DNA from: Luzula sylvatica
Taxonomy: Eukaryota; Streptophyta; Magnoliopsida; Poales; Juncaceae
NCBI GenBank assembly: GCA_946800325.1
Contig: OX326961.1
Location: forward strand, 3,202,655-3,266,654
DNA: 64,000 nt
Reading direction: 5' to 3'
Position numbers and translations under genes: made by a program
In this document: positions 12,594 through 25,207 of the stretch, piece after piece
Numbering within the stretch: the stretch's first letter is position 1
Layout of the letters: each line of letters starts with the position of its first letter
Notes under the pieces: generated by a model
The model's input: the letters and a program-made list of their open reading frames with translations, nothing else
Told to the model about the DNA's origin: nothing
Database searches by the model: none

Positions 12594-12660
12594 ATCCTTC
12601 TAGAAGAACTGCTAATTTTTAGTCTCCAGATCCTTCTAGAAGAACCGCTAATTTTTAGTA
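12594..12660. repeat. Two-copy short direct repeat
   Basis: ccttctagaagaac followed by gctaatttttagt occurs twice in tandem, with a one-base difference, just before the hAT insertion. No function is suggested. Confidence 0.5.
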
Positions 12661-12684
12661 TGGAATCCAATATCGTATTGGACA

Positions 12685-13399
12685 TAGGGATGTCAATGGA
12701 TCGGATTCGGGTCGGGTATGACCTCATCCATACTCTTACTCGTCTCAATCGGATAATATTCGTATCCGACCCGCCAGCTAAACGGATAATTTTTACCCGT
12801 CCCGTTTAGTACCCACAGATATTCGGATTATCCGCGGAAAATTTTACCCATATTTAAATATACACTTAACTTAAATTTGTTTTGCTGATTTCTTAAATAA
12901 AAATCGTACATTTCTTACATAATGATTTTGATGCAATTTATTTTATTAAATATCAATCAGAAATCAAGAAGCAAGTATACGAAAATCTTATAATTCTTAT
13001 CACAAGATCCCATCAGAAGCATTTTTTTTCATCTAATGTTAAACTTAAACTCAAAACAATATTTTTATATCCAAAATTAGTAATGTTAAACTTAGCGGCT
13101 AGAAAAGAACGACTATTAAGAGAGAAAAGTCGATTGTAGAAGAGAGAGGGAAAGAAGTAAAATTAGCGGTTAAAAGAAGGTTTAAATACTAACATAATTA
13201 TGGTAATTAAAAATCGGGTTCGGGTCGGGTTTACCCACGGGTCGGGTATGGCCTCACTCATATCATACCCGTACCCATGTCGGGTATTTTGTAATCGGGT
13301 AATACCCGATCCGCGGGTAGGCTTAATCGGATATTACCCGACCCGGCCGGGTCGGATACTCATCGGGCACGGGTATTATCCAACCCATTAACATTCCTA
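12685..13399. mobile_element. Non-autonomous hAT element, 715 bp, 8-bp target duplication
   Basis: Termini are TAGGGATGTCAATGG and, inverted at the other end, TAGGAATGTTAATGG (13 of 15 identical). The exact 8-bp duplication ATTGGACA flanks it at 12677-12684 and 13400-13407. Subterminal regions are built of short cgggtcgggta and acccgacccg motifs on both arms; the centre is AT-rich. No transposase is visible. TIR form and 8-bp duplication fit hAT elements. Confidence 0.85.
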
Positions 13400-13407
13400 A
13401 TTGGACA

Positions 13408-14980
13408 TTGATATTTGTCGGATATTCTTCGAATATTCCACGTGGCATATTCGAATATTTCTCGAATACTTTTGAATATTTGTCGGATACTTCTAACGTA
13501 TAAAAAATATATTTCAAAAATTAAAATTAAAATTAAAATCAAAATAAAAATAATACTTATAAGTAAATAACTAAATAAAATAAACATTTACTTAATAATA
13601 AATAATTTATGTAAAAACAAAGCTTTAGTATATTATATATCATATGTATAATATATAAATATTTTAAATATATAAATTACAATTAATAAAATAATAAAAT
13701 ATTATATATAATAGAAGTATCGTATTTTATGTTTTTTTTAAAAAAATTGACGTATCGTCGTATTCGTATCCGTGCAACATAGTCTTTCAATGCCTCAAAT
13801 TTTCAAGGTCTGGGTTTTATATCGAGTACAAGTTTTTTTTGGATAAGTCTAGTAAAAGATACAACTTTATGTTATGATCATATAATTTATTTCATTTTTA
13901 ATTATATTTCATTAGGTAATAAAAATTTAATTTATTCAATATATCATTATGCAATGTGTTCTTTTGTTTGTTTGAAATGGTCGTAGGCATTAATAAAATT
14001 TGTCTTACATAAAAATTAAAGCAGTATTGTACTTATTTGAATGCAATCCAAAATATATTGATATATGGATAAACGGTTATGGGTTACAAATCGAATATTA
14101 AAATGAAAATAAAAAAAACAGTAAACTAAATAGAAGATACATGTGATCACGTCAGTTTATCCGATTTTAATAATTTCCTAAATATCATGGAATTTTCTTG
14201 ATGCGTTAAAGTTATTATGTTACTTTCGACATTTCCATTAAATCGTTGAGGAACGTAAAGGTCGTGGATTGCAAGGTTCGATATGCAAGAATCATGGAGC
14301 AAGATCTCGCATGAAACAGGACCGGCCTTGATGTAAAGCAAAAAAAAGCAATGGCTTTGGGCCCTCACATTTTGAAGACCCTAAATATAAAACATTATGT
14401 AATTTGTATGGTTTTTATTTCTACTAAATTCGAAAAGGCTTGTAAATTATAATATTCTCTAGATGTCACATCACAAAAAAAATCTCTAGATGATGACGAA
14501 ACAAATCAATTAATGACACATGTGCTGTCTCTATTTCAAAAATTCTCTTGGAAAGAAAAATATATTTGTCCTCAAGATTGTCTTTTTTTGGTTAATTACT
14601 TTATTTTTCATGTAATTAACACTTTTCCTCAAAATTATCACTTAGATATTATATGAAAATGCTACGCGGAAAATTATATATGATATTTCTAGGATGCTTA
14701 TAAATTAGTTCTACGATACTTCTAGAATGTATTTAGAAAACTTTTATGATACTTGTATTGTTATGTAGATTTTATTTATTGTCATGATATTGAATTTAAA
14801 AATATTATTAATTTATTATTTAATTTATTATTAATTTATTAATTATATATAATATAAATATATTAAAATAATAACTATATATCCGTATCCGTATCCGTGA
14901 TTTTTTGAAAATTGCCGTATCGCCGTATCCGTATCGTATCGGATATGATACCCGTATCCGTATCCGTACAACATAGTATA
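13408..14980. repeat. Remnants of a cgtatccgtatccgt-type repeat family
   Basis: Short cgtatccgtatccgt...caacatagt blocks end near 13790 and 14975. Each is preceded by AT-rich sequence with attcttcgaatattcc or tacttctagaatg motifs. They look like two decayed copies of one element family whose left ends I could not define. No gene seen in this stretch. Confidence 0.4.
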
Positions 14981-15831
14981 TTATATTACACAGATATTAT
15001 TTTATTATTTAATATATTAATTATTTATCTTTTTTCTTACCATATAAATATTTTTTTATTTTATATTTAGAAAAAATATATTGGTTGGATATATATTAAT
15101 TTATATTTGAAGGTTTAAGAGATCGCTTTGGGTCTTTGAAAGTGCAAGACCGACCCTGATAGAAAATCATAGCAAAGGATCGCGCGCGAACAATAAGTAG
15201 GAGCACGTAGAAATTCACAACAGCATGAACTCTATTGTTAGCAAATTAATAGCTAAATGAAATACAATATAAACAAAAGAAAAAAAATAATATATGATTC
15301 AGTACTTTATGATGTTATTTTAGGATATTTCTAATATAATGTACTGTTTTTGACATTATTTGATCCGTGCGTAATTTATTTTATTTTATGAAGTGTCTAC
15401 ACTATTATTATAAACAAAATGCGCTTATTTCAACTCTTTTTATACTTCGTTCGTATAATAAAAAAAAATCTAAAGTGAATAAAATATATATAAAAAAAGA
15501 ATTTATAATGCAATATATTATGATATTATTCTAAGATAGTTACATATTGGTTTTATAATATGTTGTTTTTTTTAAGAATGAACAATTTTATTCTGTGATG
15601 GCATCCAAATATTTTTAAAAATAAAATAAAAAGCACATAATTAAATCAAATTTCATACTTCGTTTGAATATTCAAAATAATAGGTAAACAATATACAATA
15701 TAAACAATGGGAAAAAATCAGTGGATATTTAATATTTATTTTATTATTTTTATAATATGTTTTCTATGCTATTATATTATTATCAGCTGTCTTTAACCTA
15801 ATAATTAATTGTTATCGTGTTAATTAAATTT
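14981..15831. other. AT-rich intergenic, nothing recognised
   Basis: Low-complexity AT-rich DNA with no supported gene or delimited element. Confidence 0.5.
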
Positions 15832-16252
15832 TAAGAATATCAATGAGTTGAATAATATTCGTGCCCGACGGGTATCCGATTTGGACGGATCAGGTAATAC
15901 TCGATTAAACCTACCGACAAGACGGGCATTACCCGATTAAAAGTACCCAACACGAGTATGTGTAAACCCAGCGCGTGTACATGTATGAACGAGGTCATAC
16001 ACGACCCGTGAGACCGTGAGTATACACGATCCGAACCCGATTCATACTTAGAATATAACTATAATTTAATTATCAGTATAATTTAATCTTAGAATTTAAT
16101 TTATTTTTAACAATTTTGATTAATATTATAAATTAATTATGTAAGTTATAAATGATCGTGCAGAAGAAAACAATCGATCAATGAAACTAAGTTATAATCG
16201 GATCAGGTAAAATGGCATGTATATTACTCAATTAAGCCCGTCGACATCGCTA
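15832..16252. mobile_element. Decayed hAT-type element related to the one at 12685
   Basis: The left end taagaatatcaatgagttg and the right end (inverted: tagcgatgtcgacggg) resemble the termini of the 12685 element. The interior has the same gcccgacgggtatccg and acccgattaaa motifs. No matching 8-bp flanks are visible, so boundaries are tentative. Confidence 0.45.
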
Positions 16253-17129
16253 GTGAAATGCGTTAATTACAATAAATACAACGTGGCGTTAATTAGAATA
16301 CATAGAATGCGTCAAATTGAACGTGAGACACAAAAAATATATGTTGTAAAAAATTGTTGGTTCGATTTTTATTGACATCAATAAATTGAGATCGTACGAG
16401 CTTTTTTCGTTTATTATATAAATTTTTTTTGATACAATGACATGAACAGGACGTATTACTATCATCATCATCATCAAATAAATGAATAAATTACGAAATA
16501 AGTTAACAAGAATAAATTAACCGTTGAATTACTTAAAAAATAAAGAAATGATGAGATCACAAATTTAGATATCCCACGATCAAATTAATCCTTTATTTTA
16601 TCTTGCCTGAAATGACGACTGGCCTGACGCTAACGAAGAGACATGGATGAATTAATGTATTCATTTCATCCTACTCTAAAAGTCAACAAATCTCTCTTAT
16701 CATCTTATGGGATTATTCTTGGAGAAAAAGAAACTACATACAATTATACAAAGTACAAACAAACATGTCATGTGCTGAGAACCTTCTATATATCGTTATC
16801 ATTTCCTAATATTTCATTTTTGTTTTACAAGAACAACATGCGTGGTGGCGGATATTGTCACAAATCAATAGACGGACGATAATTTAAGAAAGACTGCAGT
16901 GTAAAATTTTCAAATTTTTTTTGGAAGGGAAGATAGTACATAATTTTACAGTTCTATCTTAAAATACACTGATATAATCATATATATATATATACTACCG
17001 TTCAAAAATCTATAGGAGGCGGCTGACTCCCCAGTCCTTTAATAGATCCGCCACTGAACAACTTTACTTGAATTATTTTGAAAGTTTTAAATTCAAATTT
17101 TCAAATTGAGATCACCGGAATGGGTTCGA
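16253..17129. other. Intergenic, no gene seen
   Basis: AT-rich. A 79-codon plus-strand frame at 16643-16882 has no recognisable family, no clear splice context and biased AT codons, so it is not called a gene. A short (ATC)n lies near 16462. Confidence 0.45.
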
Positions 17130-17416
17130 GTTATGTCCAAAGAGTTTTGGACAAGAATCCGTCCAAAGCTTTTCGTAATTACAGTATTTTAACGTAATCT
17201 TCAATTGAATTTTTATCATATTCAAAAACATAAACACAAAGTTATATGAATGATTTATTTTTCATAAAAAAAAAATTGATATGATTTTTGTTAATTAATA
17301 ATTATTTTTTGTAGTTTGAAATTAATACAAGAATTTTAGCATAAATTTTTATAATAAAAATTATAGATCGTTGCATAAAAAATCATATGACCGTAAAAGA
17401 ATTTTGGACATAACTC
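17130..17416. mobile_element. MITE with gagttatgtccaaa termini
   Basis: gagttatgtccaaa at the left is inverted as ttttggacataactc at the right, about 285 bp apart. The interior is AT-rich. An internal gtccaaa/tttggac pair also occurs near the left end. It is related to the element at 32130. No clear target duplication was found. Confidence 0.5.
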
Positions 17417-18316
17417 CACTGAAATAATCAATCCAAACTAGTTTGGGTTTTGTTTTCTTCATAAGCCGCGTGGTTTGAATTGGCTTGACTTTCAATTTAA
17501 CATTAATTTATTTGCACGCAAAATAATTTATTTAACAGATAGAAGCATAAAAATATATAAGTAATCGTAAAATATTTGGATATTGCATTTGTTGCCCTGA
17601 AAAATGGGTTTTGATTGAAGTGTGGCTTGTAAAACAAGCTAGAACTGAGGAGTTAACAATTTTATTTATGTTTTGAAAATTAGCTTATAAATAGTCTCCA
17701 TAGAAATTTCACTTCAATTTAATAAATTCTTTGTTGAAATTTTGATTGTTGCAAACAAAATACAAATAAACTTTAATGCAAAAAAATAATAGTTCCTGGA
17801 AGCAGTCCCCAATGTTCTTTTCAGACTATTCTTTGAAAGTTGAAAATAAAACAATGTCATTTAAAACAAACACGAGAATCTCGAATATGATATTGGATTC
17901 CGATTTCAAATTGAAATCTTTGGGAAAGACTAGTTTAATACAAATAATAATTATTATTATACTTTAATTAAATACAATCCAATGATAATTAGAAGTCATG
18001 GCAAACAAACAACATATCCATATAATCAATAAAAAAACATTATTTTTTCAAAAAATTTCCTTTTTTGGTAATTATGCAAAAAGGACCTCGTGAAATTTAT
18101 AGAAAAATAGGGTCCTTTACAAAACAAATCCAAATTTCGGTCATTAGTCAAGAGGCATAAAAGTCAATCAACGAGGATAGATAGAATAATGCTATTTAAT
18201 GATGATTAAATCTCATATATGTATCTTCTCATGAAACAAGTCATTGAAATAATTAAATATAACCCGCTACATATATAGATAGGATTCAGAACTAAGAATA
18301 AGAAGCCTTATCTCAC
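17417..18316. other. Intergenic, no gene seen
   Basis: AT-rich upstream region of the HSF gene. A 63-codon frame at 17776-17967 has no recognisable features. Confidence 0.45.
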
Positions 18317-18317
18317 C

Positions 18318-18382
18318 TTCTAGAAGATTGAGCATTTCCAAGTATTTTACCCGTTTATAAAGGTCGTTAATTTCTTCCAGAA
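18318..18382. promoter_or_regulatory. Two heat-shock elements upstream of the HSF gene
   Basis: TTCTAGAA at 18318-18325 and TTCCAGAA at 18375-18382 each match the inverted nTTCnnGAAn core of heat-shock elements. They lie about 400 bp upstream of the HSF start codon, in the promoter or distal leader. The cores are short, but two in 65 bp next to an HSF gene suggests HSF-dependent control. Confidence 0.45.
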
Positions 18383-18761
18383 TACAAATAAGAAGAGATA
18401 GGACTGCAAAGTGTTCGACGAAATTCCCCAGGCAGATTATAGCTCGTTTTCTTTGAATTCGGCGAGAATTTTTTGCCCACTTTTTTCGGACGTTGAGAAA
18501 AGCGGTGCAGCCGTTCAAGCTTTGTTGGTTGAGAAAATTTGCGAAGTGGCTTAATCTACAAGACTACAAGGTGTCTGACGAAATGCCTTTCTTCCTTTTC
18601 TTTTGTTATTTTCGTTTATTTCCTTGAATCGGCATTAATGGGCTTGCTTTATTCTGTTCTTCTTGCAGACAGTGCTTAAGTGTGATACCAAAAGGAACTG
18701 GAAATCTCCAGTATTGAGAAGAAGCTTTGTGTGGATTTTTTATTTGGAAGAATTTGGGAGC

Positions 18762-20063
18762 ATGGAGAGTAGTAATCAAGGAGGATCGAACGGACCACCA
18801 CCATTTCTGATTAAGACGTATGAAATGGTAGAGGATCCATTAACGGACGAGATTGTATCGTGGGGGGCAACGAATTCGAGCTTCGTCGTGTGGAATCCTC
18901 CTGAATTCTCTAGAGCTTTGCTTCCGAAGTATTTCAAGCACAATAATTTCTCGAGTTTTATTCGACAACTCAATACTTATGTAAGTCGAATCTTTTTAAC
19001 TTTTATACCGTGTTTTATCTTTCAATTTTGTGTTATTTGTTTAGCGAATTTGTTCGAGCACTTGGTATTGCCAATAATTAATTAGGAGTTGACTCATTTA
19101 TGGTGAAATTGAATCGATACGAATCTTTGTTGGAAATTCAACTATTTGTTTAATATGAAAGAATAGAATTTTCCACGCAGAAAGAAAGTTCTTTTCTTAC
19201 TATCATATGCTTGTACTGAAAATAATCTTTTCCTTTTATAGGGTTTTAGAAAGATTGATCACGAACAATGGGAATTTGCGAATGAGGATTTCATACGAGG
19301 CCAAAAGCACCTCTTAGCAAAAATTCACAGAAGAAAGCCCGTTCACAGCCACTCGCTTAGCAATGTTACCAATTCGCCCATGGGTGATGATGAGAGACAA
19401 GAGCTAGAAGACGAAATCGATAGGTTAAAAAAGGAAAGAATCACTCTAATCGCTGATTTGCACAAACACACGGAGATTCGACAAAACATGGATTCAAAGA
19501 TGCAATCTTTAGAAACTAGGCTCTACCAAATGGAGCTGAGACAGAGAAATATTATGAGTTTCGTGAGTCAGACGATTCAAAAACCAGATTTGTTTCATGG
19601 ATTTGAACATCTAAACAAGAAAAGAAGAGTTTCGATTACGAATTTTGAAAAAATGGAACTATCGCTGAATTATTTGGAAAATCTCGTGAGAGGTGCGAGT
19701 GAATTTGGGGAAGATGAGATTCTCAGCTATGATGACACCTCTCCAGTTGAAGCACCTGCTCTGCTTATAAACCAAACTGATAGGTTTTTACTGGAGGCTT
19801 CCAGTAATGATTTTCCATTAATTGAAATTCCAGAAGTAGAAGAAGAAGATATAGATGTGAATTTACAACCCTGTGTTGAGAAAACAAATGATATGTTTTG
19901 GGAGCAATTTTTGACAGATAATTTGGATTCAAAAGATGTTAAATTGGAGGAAATTAAATCAAATAATGGGGAAATTGGTAATATTATTTGGTATAATGGT
20001 AAGAATAACATGGAATGTATTATTGATAAAATGGGGATTCTTACACAAACTGGTCAAGCTTGA
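18762..20063 (+). CDS. Class A heat-shock transcription factor, HSFA4-like, 346 aa
   Basis: Exon 1 is 18762-18980 and exon 2 is 19242-20063; the GT-AG intron falls after IRQLNTY, the conserved position in plant HSF DNA-binding domains. Domains: DNA-binding domain, residues about 12-107 ([50 protein letters not shown]); HR-A/B coiled coil about 120-185 with the long class A spacing; basic NLS-like NKKRRVS; AHA activator motif [10 protein letters not shown] near 290-300; C-terminal NES-like [17 protein letters not shown] and FWEQFLT are typical of HSFA4. It would trimerise and activate heat- or oxidative-stress genes in the nucleus. The start MESSNQGG was chosen over the upstream in-frame Met at 18663 because family members start just before the PPPFL block. 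A probable leader intron ends at ttcttcttgcag (18668). Confidence 0.93.
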
Positions 20064-20290
20064 CTTGATTAGATTTTTTATATTTTTGGGCTCATTTTTT
20101 CTTCTTATTTGCTGTATTTATTTAGGAATGAATGTTATTTTATTGTACATATGATGTTTTCTTTACAATTTTGTAGATTTTAGAAATATTTTGTATTACT
20201 TGATTAAATTTCTATGAATAAAATTACTTTTAACTAGCGAGTACCTCGCTTTGTTTCGGATATAATTTAATTTCTCATTAATTTAGAAAA

Positions 20291-20521
20291 GAGGATGACT
20301 AAGATACTTAATTAAGTATCATGAGTTTGATACTTATGATTTTTTGACCATTGAATTCGCTTTGTGATTTGTGCATTTAATTATTAGCATAAAAAGATAT
20401 GGCAATCATTAATTATGAGTATATATATCATTAAAAAACACAAATCTCAAAGCAAATCCAATGGTCAAAAAATCCTAAGTACCTAATAGATGATACTTAA
20501 TTGAGTATCTTAGCCATCCTC
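20291..20521. mobile_element. 231-bp hairpin MITE with 9-bp target duplication
   Basis: TTTAGAAAA is repeated exactly at 20282-20290 and 20522-20530. The element is nearly all inverted repeat: gaggatgactaagatactta at the left matches the inverse of the right arm (gaggatggctaagatactca) and the match continues for about 95 bp. The 9-bp duplication points to a Mutator-type origin. It sits about 230 bp past the HSF stop codon. Confidence 0.85.
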
Positions 20522-21332
20522 TTTAGAAAATATATTATCCGTATTTGATTTTTTTAGAATGATTTTTTGTGAAAATATTAGTAGATTGACATTACATGAA
20601 ATATATTTTTTTAATTGTATACTTACACAGATATAACATGTTATTGTCAATATGAATTGTTTACATATGTAGATATAACATTCAAAAATATATACCGGTG
20701 AAAAGTAAAAAGTTAATTTATTTTTTCGGATACGTATTATATATTGAATTTGGTTGGGTACTATTTCTTCTTAACAAACTCTTTTATATGTAATTCAAAA
20801 TTTGAATTACATATACATGAATTATCTATTTTATATAATTTTATTTGAAAAATAATGATATAAATGACATGATATTTTTATTATGTAACTCTGACATAAA
20901 ATATTCTTTAATATTTGAAAAGTAAAAGTAATTTTAGTGTACTAAAATTACTTTTTAAAAAATTGTATTTTTTAATATTACATCAGTATATAATATTTCA
21001 AAATTTGACATAAATATACATGAATTATCTGTTTTATATAATTTTATTTGAAAAATAATTATATAGATGACATGATATTTTTATTATGTAACTCGACATA
21101 ACGTATTATTTTTGAAGTCTTTCATTTTTGTTTATAGAGATGTAATTGATATTTCAATTTTTGTTTCATTGTGAATGAGAAGTGTTGTTATTATTGTAAT
21201 AAGTAAAAGGACCGGATATAAGATTTTTCACACACAAAACGTTTTGTAAGGATTATGTATATTTTTAGTTAGGTTTTAAATTGGATGAGGCTAAGTATAT
21301 TGGACTTCCAATTTTTACGTTTATATAAGAAA
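20522..21332. other. AT-rich intergenic with weak duplication
   Basis: A block containing atgaattatctattttatat followed by attttatttgaaaaataat occurs near 20817 and again near 21021, with gacatgatatttttattatg after each. No gene seen. Confidence 0.45.
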
Positions 21333-21835
21333 AGACTCGTTACAGAAAAATGATTCGTTGCAATAATCAATATAAAATGTCACAAAAAATTAAAAAAATG
21401 ACATGTGTCGCTATTTGAATGACCTAATTTTTATGTATGTTGAATACAATGACTCGTCACACAACCATGATTCGTTACAATTATCAATATAAAACGACAC
21501 AGAAAATCAAGAGAAATGACATGTGTCGCTATTTGAATGGCCTAATTTTGATAAATTTTTAATATAGTTACTCGTCACACAAACATGACTGGTTACAATT
21601 ATTAATAAAAAAATGTCATAGAAAATATATTGAATATAGTGACCTGTCAGACAAACATGACTCGTTACAATTATTAGTAAAAAAAATAGTAAAAAATATA
21701 TTGAATGTAGCGACTCATCACACAAACACGACTCACTACAATTATCAGTAAAATAATGTCATAGAAAATATATTGAATATAGTGACTCGTCACACAAACA
21801 TGACTCGTTACAATTATAAGTAAAATAAAGGCCAT
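21333..21835. repeat. Minisatellite, about 72-bp and 119-bp units
   Basis: gactcgtcacacaaacatga followed by ctcgttacaattat is repeated six times. The first units are about 117-120 bp long and contain an extra gacatgtgtcgctatttgaa block; the last four are about 71-72 bp. Spacers vary, so this is not a CRISPR-like array. A looser 120-bp repeat (agcatatacacaaac blocks) follows at about 21895-22085. Confidence 0.75.
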
Positions 21836-22084
21836 ATAAAATCATTAATGTTAAAGGAATCTTATTTTTATCATTTATTATTTTCATGGATAAACCGTAG
21901 CGAGTTTATATTAACATTATGGTAATTATCATTACATGAACATATACACAAACAAAGTCACAAAAAATCTTTAATGTTGAATTTTTTTTTTACCATTGCT
22001 TATTTTCATGGATAAATATGTAGTGAGTCGAAATTACAAATATAGTAGTTATCATAACATGAGCATATACACAAACCAAACAGA

Positions 22085-23135
22085 CAATCGCAAAAAAGAA
22101 CACGTGTCAACTTTTCAGCAAATTTTAAGCTTTGTATACCAGTATAAAGTATAAAGTATAAAGTATAAATATAAATATAAATAAATTAAATATAAATAAA
22201 TTTGAAATTCGAAAGGAAAAAAAGTGTAATGAATTTGAAGACCATTTCTATGAACATAATTTGATTAAGTTTGTATGAATTAATTATAATTTGTTAGGAT
22301 TTAAATTTTACTGTCATATGGTCATATGGCCAATGACTTCACAAATCAGTTGGTTGAATGTTTGCCAATTGGTTAAGTGTTTGACATAAAATCGATATGT
22401 TAGATATGTTATGAATTCGAGACTATAAACAAGGAGAATATTGACAATGTTATAAAAATCTCAATTAGTATTGACAATGTTATAAAAATCTCGATTAATA
22501 ATAGATTAAATATTAATTGATGATGATTTAATGACTCGATTATCCATCGTCATTCATACGAAACGAGTTGACGGATTATAATCGAGTTTGATTGGTTTTA
22601 CCAATCAATGGGGTTTGAATTGAGTATTTACCCTTTTTTCCTTATATTCAACCGGACCCAAAATCAAAATTTAAAAATTATGAACAAAACCCGGAACTCA
22701 AACACGAAAAACTAAAACACATGTTTCGTCTCTTACACGCTTTTTCTGAGTTCTAACTCAAAGAAGAAAATTCTATCGACATAATTTTTTATTCGACCGA
22801 GAGAAAATAAGAACGGAATAATTGTGACAACAAAGGCAAAGCTGGTGACTTTCTCTCGCTCTCGCGCTCGCATGCCCTCACACACAATGTTTGTTCATTA
22901 TTTTGTTGAATATAATGGTTCGTGATGTAGCCCAACTATTTTGTTGGATTATCATAGTGTTTGTTCCTTTTTCGTTATTTTTTCTACAATTATATACATA
23001 TTTTTTCATTTCACATGTTATCACTAATGAATAGTTTATGTTATAATTAATTGAGGTATTCTTCAAAAATCTACTAACTTTTTTGTAAATTATGAAAAAA
23101 CACGTCTTTTCAAAAATCCACAACATTTTTTTGAT
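22085..23135. other. Intergenic, no gene seen
   Basis: A short (TATAAAG)n and (TATAAA)n tract is at about 22142-22200, and ttgacaatgttataaaaatc is repeated twice near 22440-22490. A frame at 22878-23162 on the minus strand overlaps a MITE arm and is not supported. Confidence 0.45.
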
Positions 23136-23388
23136 TTTGCCCCCACAACTCTTCTCTCTCATCCTCCATGCGTATTTTGAGGAGGGTTAGTGAGGTCATT
23201 AGCAATCCAATTAACACACAAAACGAATTAATTGTTAATTTCAACGTACTAATGAAATTACATGCTAATTATTCATTAATTCATTTTTACATATAAATTT
23301 TGTGTTAATTGAGTTATTAATTAATTTCGTTAATCCTCTTCAAAATACGCATAGAGAATGAGAGAGAAGATTTTGGAGGGCAATGCCA
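23136..23388. mobile_element. Hairpin MITE, about 250 bp
   Basis: The left arm has cttctctctcatcctccatg and cgtattttgaggagg; the right arm is its inverse (cctcttcaaaatacgcatag, agaatgagagagaag). The match covers at least 55 bp. Ends are about ttgccc and gggcaa. No target duplication was identified. Confidence 0.6.
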
Positions 23389-23446
23389 TCTATCTTTATT
23401 ATATGATATTCAAGGGGCCTTATTGTAATCGTACACTATTATTCAT

Positions 23447-23581
23447 TTTTTTAATAATAAATGAAAAATGCTCACATGTCCTCATTTCATTGACGTAAAT
23501 TGAATTTGAACTCATAACTTCTCACGACATATGATTTTTTGTATCTCACACTCAACCAACTTGGATTATAGGCCAATTGGC
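23447..23581 (-). mobile_element. tRNA-derived SINE, 135 bp, 15-bp target duplication
   Basis: TACACTATTATTCAT is duplicated exactly at 23432-23446 and 23582-23596. Read on the minus strand the element has an A-box-like aagttggttgagtg, a B-box-like gagttcaaattc about 45 bp later, and an A-rich 3' tail (T run at 23447). This is the structure of a pol III SINE. A second copy of the family is at 31643. Confidence 0.75.
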
Positions 23582-23785
23582 TACACTATTATTCATATAT
23601 AAAAAATCTAAAACATCAAAAAAAGAAGGAAAAATATAACTTTAAAACTAAAACTCAATATGCACATTTCTGATAGGAGAATATTGACTAGTAGTTACAA
23701 TAGTGGGCTAAGCTAGAACATAAACTTACATCAAACATTTGATCTTCAAAATATCGATTTGAAATTTTGAATTCTCAAACAGAGG

Positions 23786-24043
23786 CTAATGCCCAACACC
23801 TGGGCTCGGTACCGAGTTCAAAATTCTCTCTCTATTATTTCTCGCATACGTACCGAACTTCTGGAAGCTCGGAGGAGAAACACGAAGAATCAAACCACCT
23901 TCGAAATGAAGAACTTTAACCTCTTGATCCTCTCGTTCTTCATGAAATACTGATAATTTCCTTCCTTCACAAACTCGGAGAATCGAAGCGAAATGAATCA
24001 AGAGAAGAATGAAGACGAATCTCTTTATGCTCTTTGATTTCAT
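23786..24043 (-). CDS. Secreted signalling-peptide precursor, PIP/CEP-like, 85 aa
   Basis: A single-exon 85-residue frame. Residues 1-27 form a clear signal peptide: basic MKSKSIKR, then hydrophobic FVFILLLIHFASIL. A charged variable stretch follows (FHEEREDQEVK), and the precursor ends exactly in NSVPSPGVGH. Plant PIP/PIP-like precursors end in SGPSPxGxGH-type motifs and CEPs contain PGHSPGVGH; a conserved tail right at the stop codon is the hallmark of such processed, often hydroxyproline-modified peptides acting on receptor kinases. The SVPSPG form lies between the two groups, so I leave the family open, PIP-like being favoured. On the minus strand tattatatga, about 90 bp upstream, could be a TATA box. 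Start choice is secure: the signal peptide begins at this Met. Confidence 0.75.
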   Translation of the reverse strand: MKSKSIKRFVFILLLIHFASILRVCEGRKLSVFHEEREDQEVKVLHFEGGLILRVSPPSFQKFGTYARNNRERILNSVPSPGVGH

Positions 24044-25207
24044 TTTTCACCTCCAAATTTAGGGTTAAAATTTGGGTGAAATGAAAAGGGAAGAGTTTGT
24101 TTTGAGTCTTGAGTCAAATGAGAATGCGTCATATAATACCTGCTTCTCTAAAGTCTGAGAATATCTTTTACTAATCTTCCCTATTTTTCAGTGGATTATT
24201 TGTGCTTATTTTAAGGCCTAAGTATCATGTGGCATGCTCTCATGTCTAGAGATCCTATAAATCTAAGTTTATTACTTGAATAATATTTGATTTGATTTGA
24301 TTAGGTAATAACAAACAAATAAAGAAGTTGGTGAATTTAGAGAGAATTCAAAAAGAAAAATCAGAGACCTCTACTTTTTTTTTTTTTATGTTTTTTGAAA
24401 GTAAAATTGTTTATTTGCACATGACTGCACGTATGAGCATGGCTTTATAAAAGTTAAATAGTTAGGTTTTTCTAGTTTTTCAAAAGGGTAAATTTGGACT
24501 AAAAAAATGATGTCAAATAAGTAATATATAGGATTAGGTTAATTTTGAAGATTAACCAAATTTTGGGTCTGTCGAATTTCAAATTTGGAATGGTCAAGTT
24601 CAAATTGTTTACTTTGAAAATATTCGAGAAGTATACGAGTTATTAGTCAAAACGTCAATTTTGTTGGGTAGACTTAAGACTGACTTTTATTCTCTCGTTG
24701 AAGAAAGCATGTGAAAAAAGTTGACGATATTTTTAATGATTTGAAAAAACTTGAAACCTCTCCAAAAAAGTAACGAGTTTATAATATTTTGTTAATGGGA
24801 GGTTTAGATTTGGATTTTAGGTGATAATAGGCTTTCTTTAGCCGGATTATAAATTGCTTGATTTTGTCTAATCGATTAATATATGATATTTTTGTGGTGG
24901 CCATCATGTGCTTTTGTTTGATAATTTCAAGTTGGATTAAGAAATTGATTGTTTTTTTTTAATACTAACGGAGCCAAAAAAAAATGATGCAAGGAAAGGA
25001 AGGATCAAATTTAATAAGAAATCGTTTCAATTTGATAAAGAAAATATAAAATCCGCTCATCATATATAACAACTGAGGCCAATATTTAATGTAAGGAAAA
25101 CTGATCATTTGATAAAAGAAAAATCAAATATCTTATATGCAAATAATATTTTCAAAATTTCAAATAATAATAATATAATAACTACATTTACAAATTTAAA
25201 AGGAGTT
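24044..25207. other. Intergenic, no gene seen
   Basis: Promoter of the peptide gene at the left end, then AT-rich sequence. Nothing else recognised. Confidence 0.45.

Noticed and set aside
21333..21835. CRISPR-like array
   Set aside because: Units of 71-120 bp are repeats throughout, without unique spacers, in a plant genome; it is a minisatellite.
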